Part shown: one piece after another, positions 45,542 to 53,761 of the stretch | Numbering within the stretch: the stretch's first letter is position 1 | How the letters are laid out: each line of letters opens with the position of its first letter | Assembly: GCF_023614525.1 (NCBI RefSeq) | Contig: NZ_CP097885.1 | Coordinates: 804,501 to 868,500, forward strand | Direction of reading: 5' to 3' | Length of the DNA: 64,000 bases | Source: Peptoniphilus genitalis | GTDB taxonomy: Bacteria; Bacillota; Clostridia; Tissierellales; Peptoniphilaceae | Translations under genes and position numbers: made by a program | Notes under the pieces: generated by a model | The model's input: the letters and a program-made list of their open reading frames with translations, nothing else | The model's database searches: none | What the model was told of the DNA's origin: nothing

Positions 45542-46621
45542 TTACACCTCTTTATAAGTTGTCTCTATCTTGTTATCATCTTCTCTTATTGTGTTTGTGT
45601 TCACAACGGAATAAAGACTTAGGTCGCCATTTCTCAAGGCCCCAATCAAAAGTCCGTTGATCTTAATCTTGTCTAGGGAGTAGCCAAGTCTTGTGTAAAA
45701 TTCTCCCGAATTTCCAATTTCTCCACCAATATCACTTGGTCCATAGACATAAATTGAGCCAGAAATATTTTCCATCTTGTTGACATTAGCTGCAATTATT
45801 TTTTTCTTGCCTGGCTTTAAGATGTAATTGTATTCTGTGATAATTCCTGAGTGAAGAAGGTAGGTCTTCTTGCCTTCCACCAAGACGTCAGAGATATTCG
45901 GCACCCTATCCTCATATTTTTTCCCAGAATTCATAAACCTATAAATTGTCTTATCTGTAAGAGCCAAGACTGACCTCTTGTCTCTCTTTAAGTACATGAC
46001 AACTTCGTGGTTTAAGGCCTGGCTAGTTTTTTCTCCCTTGTTTAGATTATAAATAAGAGAAGAGTAGCCTGTTGTTTCATTTTTTATTTCTGCAACAGAA
46101 AGATTTTTCTCGTCAAGGACATCGTGGGCCAAGATTTGATTGCCAGTTCTGTAGATTTCTGTGAGAGTTGAGTCATTGCCCATTAAGTATAGGATTTCAT
46201 TTTTCTCATCCACTACGTGAAAAATTATATTTGCATTCTCATAACTTATATTAAAGATGTCGCCCTTAACATCTATTGTGGAAAGGAGCTCGCCCATCTC
46301 TGAATACATGTGGACCTTGCCAAGGTCCTTTTCATACAAGAAGGCATAGTTGTTGGCAAAGAAGGCCTCAATGTTTTCATCTTCCCTTTGGATCTTCTTT
46401 ACAATATTTCCTTCCCTGTCTGTTATATATAAAACTGGATCAGCCCATAAAAAGACAGACTTAGATGCAAGGCTAAAGTCCTCTATGGGCTCATTAACAC
46501 TTACTCCCTTAAGTCTTACTATGGTCCTGTCCTTAGAAAAATTTTTATGGTTAATATATATAAATCCTAAAAATATAAATAACAAAAATAAAATTATTGC
46601 GTGATTTTTTTTAATTTTCAA
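45542..46621 (-). CDS. DUF5711-like membrane-anchored protein
   Basis: A 359-aa protein with one N-terminal membrane anchor (~9-24). The rest is beta-rich with repeats such as YITDREGNIVKKI and SEMGELLSTID, suggesting a beta-propeller outside the membrane. This matches the DUF5711 group; no enzyme motif is seen. A TGTTATAAT extended -10 lies ~25 nt before the start. Cotranscribed with the MscS gene (2-bp gap), so a role at the envelope is inferred. Confidence 0.7.
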   Translation of the reverse strand: MKIKKNHAIILFLLFIFLGFIYINHKNFSKDRTIVRLKGVSVNEPIEDFSLASKSVFLWADPVLYITDREGNIVKKIQREDENIEAFFANNYAFLYEKDLGKVHMYSEMGELLSTIDVKGDIFNISYENANIIFHVVDEKNEILYLMGNDSTLTEIYRTGNQILAHDVLDEKNLSVAEIKNETTGYSSLIYNLNKGEKTSQALNHEVVMYLKRDKRSVLALTDKTIYRFMNSGKKYEDRVPNISDVLVEGKKTYLLHSGIITEYNYILKPGKKKIIAANVNKMENISGSIYVYGPSDIGGEIGNSGEFYTRLGYSLDKIKINGLLIGALRNGDLSLYSVVNTNTIREDDNKIETTYKEV

Positions 46622-46686
46622 AATACCACTCCCGACTTCATTATAACATTTATACTTTTACTTTTGCATTGAATTGAAATAAAAAA

Positions 46687-46703
46687 GAGGGCTCTCGGCC
46701 CCC
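46687..46703 (-). terminator. Terminator of the EamA-type gene
   Basis: GGGC/GCCC hairpin, extended by G-rich/C-rich flanks, followed by six Ts on the minus strand. Confidence 0.7.
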
Positions 46704-46710
46704 TTTAAAT

Positions 46711-47610
46711 TTATTTTTTGTTTAAGATTATTGCTCCTGATAGGACAAAGATAAGTCCCAAGACAATATTTATTGTTAGAGCCTCGCCAAGGACCAAGAT
46801 GGATAAAATTGTTCCAAAGATTGGAATAAATAATTTATAAATTCCAAACTCGCTGGCGCTGTGAGTCTGAAGGACAAAGGTCCAAATTGTAAAAGCTGTT
46901 GCCGATATAAAGGCTCCATAAGATAGCATTAAGAATAGAAGAAAGTCAAAGTTCACATTGGACTTGTGAGTGATGGCTCCAATAATTATTAGTGGCGTTG
47001 CTCCAAGTACAAATTGTGATGCAGTTAAGAGAAAGCCATTTAAATTTCTTCCATACTTTCTTATGAGGACACTGGAAAGGGCATTAAAAGTTGTAGCTAT
47101 AAGGACGAATCCTTCGCCACTTAGTTTAAAGTGAAAGCCTCCCCCTCCTCTTAGGTTTATGATTAAAATACCAATAGACCCAACTATAAGAGCTCCTAGC
47201 TTCCTCTTGGTAAACTTCTCTTCCCTAATTAAGAGAACAGAAATCACAACTGTAATAAAAGCGTTGGATGCCTGGATAACTGCTGCAAGAGAACCTAGTG
47301 TGTTGGATAGTCCAATATAATAAAACATATACTGGAGGCAAGTTTGCAAAAGTGCCAAGACCAAGATAAGTTTTATATTTATATTTTCTTTTTTAACTTC
47401 TTCCTTGTTAAAAAGTCCAAAGTAGATAAAGGTTAAGATCCCCGCCATGAAGAACCTAATCCCTGCTATTAAAATTTTTCCACCTGTGTCGTCTGGCATG
47501 ATGTTGGCGTGGATGTAAGTTGTCTTTATTAGGGGTATGGCAGAGCCCCACAAGAGCATGGCACAAAGCGAAAATACTATCGCCCATTTCTTTTCTTTTA
47601 TAAGTTTCAT
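46711..47610 (-). CDS. EamA-family (DMT superfamily) transporter, second copy
   Basis: A 299-aa protein with ten hydrophobic segments in two EamA repeats. It begins MKLIKEKKWAIVFSLCAM followed by LLWGSAIPLIKT. The ATG at 47610 follows GGGAGGG; an in-frame ATG at 47628 lies upstream of that site. Distinct from the DMT protein at 24051-24968. Substrate unknown. Confidence 0.87.
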   Translation of the reverse strand: MKLIKEKKWAIVFSLCAMLLWGSAIPLIKTTYIHANIMPDDTGGKILIAGIRFFMAGILTFIYFGLFNKEEVKKENINIKLILVLALLQTCLQYMFYYIGLSNTLGSLAAVIQASNAFITVVISVLLIREEKFTKRKLGALIVGSIGILIINLRGGGGFHFKLSGEGFVLIATTFNALSSVLIRKYGRNLNGFLLTASQFVLGATPLIIIGAITHKSNVNFDFLLFLMLSYGAFISATAFTIWTFVLQTHSASEFGIYKLFIPIFGTILSILVLGEALTINIVLGLIFVLSGAIILNKK

Positions 47611-47749
47611 TTTTCCCTCCCATCTCATAATTTTTGTATTTCATAAAAATAAATCTTAATTATTTATGAGATTTAAAAAATAATTTTTAAGCTCTTTATA
47701 AGTTTTCAAAATTAATTATTAAATGCAAATAAAAATTTAAATTAAAAAA

Positions 47750-47763
47750 GGAGGTCGCCCTCC
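47750..47763 (-). terminator. Terminator of tkt
   Basis: GGAGG/CCTCC stem with a 4-nt loop, then six Ts on the minus strand. Confidence 0.8.
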
Positions 47764-47777
47764 TCTTTCATATTTTA

Positions 47778-49727
47778 TTAAAATTCTTGGATTTTTCTTC
47801 TAATGTTTTCTTTAGTGAAACCAAATCTTTCAAAGACTTCAGCACCCTTTCCACTTGCTCCAAAGGTATCAATGGAAATTGCCATACCCTTTATGCCAAT
47901 GTACTTGTGCCAGCCAAAGGATGAAAGAGCTTCAAGTGAAATCCTCTTAGTGATATTCGATGGAAGAATTTCTTCCTTGTAGTCAGAGGATTGGGCATCA
48001 AACATTTCCATAGAAGGCATTGAAACCACACGAACTCCCTTGAGTCCTTCTGCTGCTTCAAGAGCAAGAGAAACTTCTGAACCTGTAGCGATTACAATTT
48101 TTTCAAGTTCTCCCTCTTCCTTCTTGATTATATAAGCACCCCTGTAGATATCCCTTGAAGAATTTTCAAGTTGTGGAAGATTTTGTCTTGATAGGGCAAG
48201 AACAAAAGGTGTGTTCTTTGAATTAAAGGCAAGGTTAAGTGATGCTGCAGTTTCACGTCCATCAGCAGGTCTTATTACAACAATTCCTGGAATGGACCTT
48301 AACATTGCAAGATGTTCTATTGGTTGGTGAGTAGGTCCATCTTCCCCAACTCCAATGGAGTCGTGAGTGAAGATGTAGACATTTGGAAGATTCATAAGGG
48401 CTGCAAGTCTAATTGTTGGCTTTAAGTAGTCACTGAAAACCAAGAAAGTTGACGCATAAGTCCTTAGGCCTCCATGAAGAAGGATTCCATTTGTGATTGC
48501 ACCCATGGCATTTTCGCGAACACCAAAAGTTATATTTCTTCCAAGTCTATTGTCAGCTGAGAAGTATTCTTCTCCCTTTAGCATAGTCTTGTTTGATGGA
48601 CCAAGGTCAGCTGAACCACCAAAGATGTGGATGTTGTCCTTGGCAATCTTATTTAAAACTTCGCCAGAGATCGCACGAGTTGCCATGTCCTTATCAAAGG
48701 AATCGTAGTAGGAGTCTTCTAATAATTCCTTCTTTTCTAAGTTAAAGGCAGCAAGATAGTCCTCATATTCCTTAGGATATTTTTTTGCATACTCTTCTTC
48801 AATTTTTTTCTTTTCATTAACCCTTGCAGTGTTTTCTTCCACAATTTTTTGGAAGTGGGCTTTCACATCTTCATCAACATAAAAGTCTTCATCAGGAAGT
48901 CCAAAGAATTCACGAGTTGACTTTCTGTCTTCCTTGCCAAGAGGTTCACCGTGAGCCTTTGCAGAGTCTTCTCTTGGTGATCCATATCCAATTTTTGTCT
49001 TAACTTCAATAAGTGCAGGCTTGTCAGATTTTTTTGCCTCTTCAATTTTTGCATTAATTTCATCTAAGTCATTTCCATCATGAACTACAAAAGTGTCCCA
49101 ACCAAGAGCCTTGTACCTGTCACAAACATTTTCTGAGAAGGCAAGGTCAGTTGATCCCTCAATGGAAATTTTATTTGAATCGTAAAGTACGATTAGTTTA
49201 TCTAATTTAAGTGTGCCAGCTAGTGACGATGCTTCGTTGGAAATTCCTTCCATTAGACATCCATCCCCAACTAGGGCATAAGTGTAGTGGTCAACAAGTT
49301 TCAAGTCATCCTTGTTGTAAAGGGCTGCAAGTTTTTCTTCTGCAATAGCCATACCAACTGCCATGGCAATCCCTTGGCCAAGAGGTCCAGTAGTTGCTTC
49401 AACACCCCTAGTGTGTCCGTACTCTGGATGGCCTGGTGTTTTCGAGTCAAGTTGTCTAAAGTTCTTTAAGTCATCAAGAGTTAGACCATAGTCAAATAAG
49501 TAAAAAAGTGAATACAAAAGAGCAGATCCATGTCCTGCAGAAAGGACAAATCTATCCCTATTCTTCCAATTCAAATCCTTAGAATCTCTCACTAGATGAT
49601 TCTTAAAAAGAGCATAGGCCATAGGTGCAGCACCAAGGGGTAGACCTGGGTGACCTGAATTTGCATTTTCAATTTGATCAACAGATAGCATTCTCAAAGT
49701 ATTAACTGCTTTATTTTCGATATTCAA
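47778..49727 (-). CDS. tkt: Transketolase
   Basis: Thiamine-diphosphate enzyme of the pentose phosphate pathway, 649 aa, full length. Landmarks are SGHPGLPLG (~22), GHGSALLYS (~66), the ThDP motif GDGCLMEGISNEA (~152) and the second-domain stretch GVRENAMGAITNG (~405) with FTHDSIGVGEDGPTHQP (~465). It starts 11 bp after the TagA-like gene, so the two are cotranscribed, an unusual pairing. Confidence 0.96.
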   Translation of the reverse strand: MNIENKAVNTLRMLSVDQIENANSGHPGLPLGAAPMAYALFKNHLVRDSKDLNWKNRDRFVLSAGHGSALLYSLFYLFDYGLTLDDLKNFRQLDSKTPGHPEYGHTRGVEATTGPLGQGIAMAVGMAIAEEKLAALYNKDDLKLVDHYTYALVGDGCLMEGISNEASSLAGTLKLDKLIVLYDSNKISIEGSTDLAFSENVCDRYKALGWDTFVVHDGNDLDEINAKIEEAKKSDKPALIEVKTKIGYGSPREDSAKAHGEPLGKEDRKSTREFFGLPDEDFYVDEDVKAHFQKIVEENTARVNEKKKIEEEYAKKYPKEYEDYLAAFNLEKKELLEDSYYDSFDKDMATRAISGEVLNKIAKDNIHIFGGSADLGPSNKTMLKGEEYFSADNRLGRNITFGVRENAMGAITNGILLHGGLRTYASTFLVFSDYLKPTIRLAALMNLPNVYIFTHDSIGVGEDGPTHQPIEHLAMLRSIPGIVVIRPADGRETAASLNLAFNSKNTPFVLALSRQNLPQLENSSRDIYRGAYIIKKEEGELEKIVIATGSEVSLALEAAEGLKGVRVVSMPSMEMFDAQSSDYKEEILPSNITKRISLEALSSFGWHKYIGIKGMAISIDTFGASGKGAEVFERFGFTKENIRRKIQEF

Positions 49728-49738
49728 AATTACTCTCC

Positions 49739-50491
49739 TTACTCAACTGAATTTTTATCTCTCATTACCGCCAACAAAAACTTTGGCAAATCAATTTGCC
49801 TCTTAATCCTAGATGGATTTTTTAAAAGCCTATAGAGCCACTCAAGACCAAGCTTTATAAAAATATCTGGGGCCCTATTTGCCCTGCCTGATAAAATATC
49901 TAGGACTCCACCATTTCCAATAATGACCTTGGCATTTATATCATCCTTCCATGCGTCAATCCACTTTTCTTGACGAGGAAAACCAAAGCCTACAAAGACA
50001 ATATCAATGTCCTTGGAATTTATTTCTTTAATTATTTCTTCTTCAGTGCTAGACTTCTCGCCGTCTAGCTTGGAATTGAAATATCCATTGTGAAAACCTG
50101 CAACCTTTAGATTCTTATACTTTTCATTGACAGCAGCTGCTGCATCTCTTGCAACACCTTCCTTGCCACCTAAAAAATATAAGTTAAGACCCATCTCATC
50201 AGCAAGCTCAAGTAGCTTAATGGATGTGTCAAAACCTGTGACCCTTTCCTTTAAAGGTTTCTTCCTAAGCCTTGATGCGTAGATAAGGCCAATCCCATCA
50301 GCAAGGACTAAGTCGCCTGAGTTGACAAGCTTCTTAAGATCTTCGTCCCTCTTAGCTGCCATTACGATTTCAGTATTTGGTGTGTAAATTTTTTTAAGCG
50401 AATTCCCCTTTAAGAAGTCCCTTAAAAAATTTTGGCACTCTGAGTTATCAATGTTAAAAATTTCAACTCCAAAAATTTTTACTTTATTCAT
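49739..50491 (-). CDS. WecG/TagA/CpsF-family glycosyltransferase
   Basis: A 250-aa enzyme adding an N-acetylmannosamine-type sugar to a lipid carrier in wall polymer synthesis. Landmarks are YTPNTEIVMAA (~33), LVLADGIGLIYASRL (~60), RVTGFDTSI, and the C-terminal VFVGFGFPRQEKWI (~170). Start ATG at 50491 follows GGAGAG; an upstream ATG has no ribosome site. It may make the wall polymer to which the SLH proteins bind, but no other polymer genes are in the window. Confidence 0.9.
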   Translation of the reverse strand: MNKVKIFGVEIFNIDNSECQNFLRDFLKGNSLKKIYTPNTEIVMAAKRDEDLKKLVNSGDLVLADGIGLIYASRLRKKPLKERVTGFDTSIKLLELADEMGLNLYFLGGKEGVARDAAAAVNEKYKNLKVAGFHNGYFNSKLDGEKSSTEEEIIKEINSKDIDIVFVGFGFPRQEKWIDAWKDDINAKVIIGNGGVLDILSGRANRAPDIFIKLGLEWLYRLLKNPSRIKRQIDLPKFLLAVMRDKNSVE

Positions 50492-50619
50492 AAATCTCTC
50501 CGCTAATAAGTTTATCACATAGACAAGAGCTTTTCTATTATTTATGTTTTATAAAAATAAATTTTATAATTAATTTGCAAGAAGCTCGCAAGAATAAATT
50601 TTAAATTTCTACAAAAAAA

Positions 50620-50641
50620 GACTACCTCTTACGAGATAGTC
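50620..50641 (-). terminator. Terminator of mazF
   Basis: GACTATCTC/AGAGGTAGTC-type stem with a short loop, then seven Ts on the minus strand. Confidence 0.85.
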
Positions 50642-50659
50642 AATATGTATGTTGCCCAA

Positions 50660-51004
50660 TTACTTTATCGCCAAGCTAACTTTTATTGCTGCGTCAATCT
50701 CTCCTATGACATCCTTGTCGAATTTACCGATCTTCTCTCTCAACCTTTTTTTGTCGATTGTCCTCAGTTGCTCCAAAAGAATCACAGAATTCTTGGGCAA
50801 CGGAACATCTTTAGCTTTCACATTAACATGGGTTGGTAACTTCGCCTTGTTAAGTTGAGATGTAATTGCAGCTACGATTAAAGTAGGCGAATATTTGTTT
50901 CCAATGTCATTTTGAACAACAACTACGGGCCTAACCCCTCCCTGTTCTGATCCAATAACTGGCGACAGGTCGGCATAGAATATGTCCCCTCTTTTTATCA
51001 TCAT
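50660..51004 (-). CDS. mazF: MazF/PemK-family mRNA interferase, no antitoxin gene adjacent
   Basis: Sequence-specific ribosome-independent endoribonuclease (EndoA/NdoA type), 114 aa. Family landmarks: [29 protein letters not shown] (catalytic Arg), AAITSQ (catalytic Thr/Ser region) and [13 protein letters not shown]. In most Firmicutes a mazE gene lies directly upstream; here the 132 bp up to the neighbouring gene contain no such frame. GGTGAAAA precedes the ATG. The antitoxin may be encoded elsewhere or lost. Confidence 0.93.
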   Translation of the reverse strand: MMIKRGDIFYADLSPVIGSEQGGVRPVVVVQNDIGNKYSPTLIVAAITSQLNKAKLPTHVNVKAKDVPLPKNSVILLEQLRTIDKKRLREKIGKFDKDVIGEIDAAIKVSLAIK

Positions 51005-51136
51005 AATTTTTCACCTTTTAAGGTAAGAGAGAATTAAAGATTGATCTATGAGCAACCTTTATAACATTCTATCACATTTCTTCTTATTATATACACTAAT
51101 CGAAAATTTTTTTGACTTTTTTACTTATAAGTTGCC

Positions 51137-52327
51137 TTACTTTTCTTCAAAAAGTTTAAAGACTGCGCTTAGATTTTCTATTAGGTCCCTTGCCCTTAGG
51201 CTGGCCTTTGAATTTTTTCTTGCGTAGATGTCTCCTGAGAGTCCGTGAATATAAACTCCAAGCCTTGCAGCGTCAAACAAGTTGTAATTTTTCATTAGGG
51301 CAGAGATTATTCCTGTCAAGACGTCTCCTGATCCTCCTGTTGCCATGCCAGAGTTGCCTGTCCTATTTGTGTAAGTTCTCTCTCCATCTGTGACAAGAGT
51401 TTCGTGACCCTTTAGGACTAGGATGACCTTATATTTTTTTGCAAATTCTTCTGCAACTGTCTTGCGATTGTTTTTAATCTCATCCAGAGATAGTCCTGTT
51501 AGTCTTGCAAATTCTCCTTCATGTGGTGTTAAAATTGTCGTGAAGTCTTTTCTCTCTTCTAATAAATTTAAATTTTTTGACAAAATATTTAGGCCGTCGG
51601 CATCTATCAAAAGATTTTTTTCTATTTTTATTATTCTCTCAAAAACATTTTTTCCATAAGCTCCTAGTCCCATACCTGGTCCCATGGCTACGGCATCAAT
51701 CCCTTCAAGGAATTTTTCCATTTCCTCTAGGTCGTCAAAGGTTTTTGCTATGGGCTCAATGAATTTTATAGACATGATATCAAAGATTTCTCTTGGGACT
51801 ATATTATAAACAAGTCCTGCGCCTGCCTTTAGGGCAGCATTTGATGAGAGGTAAGAGGACCCAGTCATGCCCATGGACCCACCTATGATTGCAATTTTTC
51901 CAAAGTCTCCCTTGTGGCCAAAGTCGTCCCTATTCTTCCAAAGAGATTTTATTTCTTCATCTAAAATTATTTCTTCTTCATAATTTTTTTTCATAAAGTT
52001 TTCTCCATCAAAATTTGCAACAGCCACTGCATAAGACCTTTCGTGGCTAATAGATAAATCAAATTTCATATCAAATACTTCTGCGTAAGGGGCATCTCCC
52101 TTGTATTTTATTTTTATGTCCTTAAAAGAAATTTTTCCGATCCCAGTTCCAAGGGCCTTTGCTACTGCTTCCTTTGCAGCAAAAATTCCCCCTGCTCTCT
52201 CGTAGGGCTCTTTTCTTTTTTTAATTCTTTCTATCTCATCTTCATTAAAAACCTTGCGAAGAAAATTTTCATTTTCATTCATTAGTTTTTTTATTCTAGA
52301 GATTTCTACTATATCTATGCCTAACAT
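51137..52327 (-). CDS. Fused holo-ACP synthase and ADP-dependent NAD(P)HX dehydratase
   Basis: A 396-aa two-domain protein. Residues 1-120 are AcpS: MLGIDIVEISRI with metal Asp5, FAAKEAVAKALG (~50) and LSISHERSYAVA; it loads 4'-phosphopantetheine onto acyl carrier proteins. Residues ~125-396 are the carbohydrate-kinase-like YjeF-C/NnrD domain: IIGGSMGMTGSSYLS, MGPGMGLG, LTPHEGEFARL and GSGDVLTGIISAL; it repairs hydrated NAD(P)H. The epimerase half (YjeF-N) is absent. The ATG at 52327 gives a standard AcpS start; the longer frame to 52477 runs through the tyrS leader. In many Firmicutes acpS and nnr are adjacent separate genes. Confidence 0.93.
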   Translation of the reverse strand: MLGIDIVEISRIKKLMNENENFLRKVFNEDEIERIKKRKEPYERAGGIFAAKEAVAKALGTGIGKISFKDIKIKYKGDAPYAEVFDMKFDLSISHERSYAVAVANFDGENFMKKNYEEEIILDEEIKSLWKNRDDFGHKGDFGKIAIIGGSMGMTGSSYLSSNAALKAGAGLVYNIVPREIFDIMSIKFIEPIAKTFDDLEEMEKFLEGIDAVAMGPGMGLGAYGKNVFERIIKIEKNLLIDADGLNILSKNLNLLEERKDFTTILTPHEGEFARLTGLSLDEIKNNRKTVAEEFAKKYKVILVLKGHETLVTDGERTYTNRTGNSGMATGGSGDVLTGIISALMKNYNLFDAARLGVYIHGLSGDIYARKNSKASLRARDLIENLSAVFKLFEEK

Positions 52328-52337
52328 CTCATCACCA

Positions 52338-52366
52338 TTGACTTTTATTTTATTTTCGATTATTAT
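52338..52366 (+). promoter_or_regulatory. tyrS promoter
   Basis: TTGACT (52338-52343), 17-bp spacer and TATTAT (52361-52366). It overlaps the divergent region of acpS, where a minus-strand TATAAT (52362-52367) also lies. Confidence 0.8.
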
Positions 52367-52372
52367 AACATA

Positions 52373-52517
52373 AATAGTATGAATATAAGACGTTGAAGAT
52401 ATACAGTAAGCGAAAGCTGAATTACAATATTGGAGTCTATTGATTTTTGAGGCCTCGGCGAAGAAAGGTGGTACCACGAATGCGTCCTTTCGTTCACGGG
52501 GCTCTTTTTATTTTTTT
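52373..52517 (+). promoter_or_regulatory. Compact T-box riboswitch of tyrS
   Basis: T-box AAGGTGGTACCACG at 52465-52478; AAAGG (52464-52468) pairs with CCTTT (52486-52490) as antiterminator, and a T-rich run (52504-52517) ends the leader. Only about 90 nt separate the predicted start from the T-box, far less than a usual stem I-II-III leader. UAC triplets (Tyr codon) occur twice in the short stem I-like region (GACGTT..GGAGTC), so a reduced stem I is likely. The terminator stem itself is weak by eye. Confidence 0.82.
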
Positions 52518-52527
52518 GGAGGAATTT

Positions 52528-53754
52528 ATGGAAAATGTATTCGATATTTTAAGCGAGAGAGGTTACTTAGACCAATGCACTTACGAAGACGAGCTAAAAG
52601 AAATGCTTGGCAAGGAATCAGTTCCTTTTTACATTGGCTTTGATGCAACTGCTGACTCTCTAACTCTTGGACACTTTATCCAAATTAGGGTAATGCAACA
52701 CATGCAAAATGCTGGTCACGTGCCTATAGCTCTACTTGGTGGTGGAACTACAACTATTGGTGACCCATCAGGCAAGTCCGACATGAGATCTCTTATGAAC
52801 AGGGAAACAATTGACTACAATGCAAGAAGATTTAAGGAACAAATTTCTAGCTTCCTAGATTTTTCTGATGGCAAGGGCTACATTGAAAACAACGCTGACT
52901 GGTTAACTAAGTTAAACTTCCTAGAATTTGTAAGAGAAATTGGAATCCACTTCTCTGTTAACAGGATGCTACAATTTGATTGCTACAAGAACAGGATGGA
53001 ACAAGGACTTACTTTCTTCGAATTTTCTTACATGCTTATGCAATCCTACGACTACCTATACCTATACAGGAAGCATGGCTGTAAGCTAGAAGTTGGTGGA
53101 TCTGACCAATGGTCCAACATACTTGGTGGTTATGAACTTGTTAGAAAGCTTGAAGGTGACAAAGTTTATGCCATGACTTTTAAACTTCTTACCACTGCGG
53201 CTGGAATCAAGATGGGTAAGACTATGGCTGGAGCAATTTGGCTTGACCCAGAAAAGACTACACCTTACGAAATGTTCCAATACCTAAGAAACTGTGACGA
53301 CAGAGATGTTATTAAGTTCATGAAGCTTCTAACTATGCTTCCACTTGATAAGATTGCTGAATATGAAAAATTAGAAGGCGCTGAAATAAATAAGGCAAAA
53401 GAAGTCCTTGCTTACGAAGTTGTAAAAGACGTTCACGGAGAAGAAGCTGCTAAAGCTGCTCTTGATGCATCTCACTCCCTATTTGGTGGCGACAAGGCAT
53501 CAGAAGACATACCTGCAACTGAATTTGAAGCTGCAAAGTTTGACGAACCTGTGGGTATCCTAAACCTTATGACAGAGCTTGGACTTATCAAGACAAACTC
53601 TGAAGGTAGAAGACTTATCACTCAAGGCGGAGTTTCCATTGATGATGAAAAAGTAACTGATCCTAAACTTGAAATCACAAAAGACAACTTCAAGGACGGA
53701 GAAATTATTATTAGAAAGGGTAAAAAAGTTTACCACAAGGTTATTATAAAGTGA
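52528..53754 (+). CDS. tyrS: Tyrosyl-tRNA synthetase
   Basis: Charges tRNA-Tyr, 408 aa. Class I signatures: FDATADSLTLGH (HIGH-type) near residue 43 and KMGKT (KMSKS-type) near 232; a C-terminal S4 RNA-binding domain (~345-408, GRRLITQGGVSID). The ATG at 52528 follows TTGGAGGAATTT; an upstream frame to 52447 lies inside the T-box. Cotranscribed with pepD, 7 bp downstream. Confidence 0.96.
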   Translation: MENVFDILSERGYLDQCTYEDELKEMLGKESVPFYIGFDATADSLTLGHFIQIRVMQHMQNAGHVPIALLGGGTTTIGDPSGKSDMRSLMNRETIDYNARRFKEQISSFLDFSDGKGYIENNADWLTKLNFLEFVREIGIHFSVNRMLQFDCYKNRMEQGLTFFEFSYMLMQSYDYLYLYRKHGCKLEVGGSDQWSNILGGYELVRKLEGDKVYAMTFKLLTTAAGIKMGKTMAGAIWLDPEKTTPYEMFQYLRNCDDRDVIKFMKLLTMLPLDKIAEYEKLEGAEINKAKEVLAYEVVKDVHGEEAAKAALDASHSLFGGDKASEDIPATEFEAAKFDEPVGILNLMTELGLIKTNSEGRRLITQGGVSIDDEKVTDPKLEITKDNFKDGEIIIRKGKKVYHKVIIK

Positions 53755-53761
53755 GGTTAAA

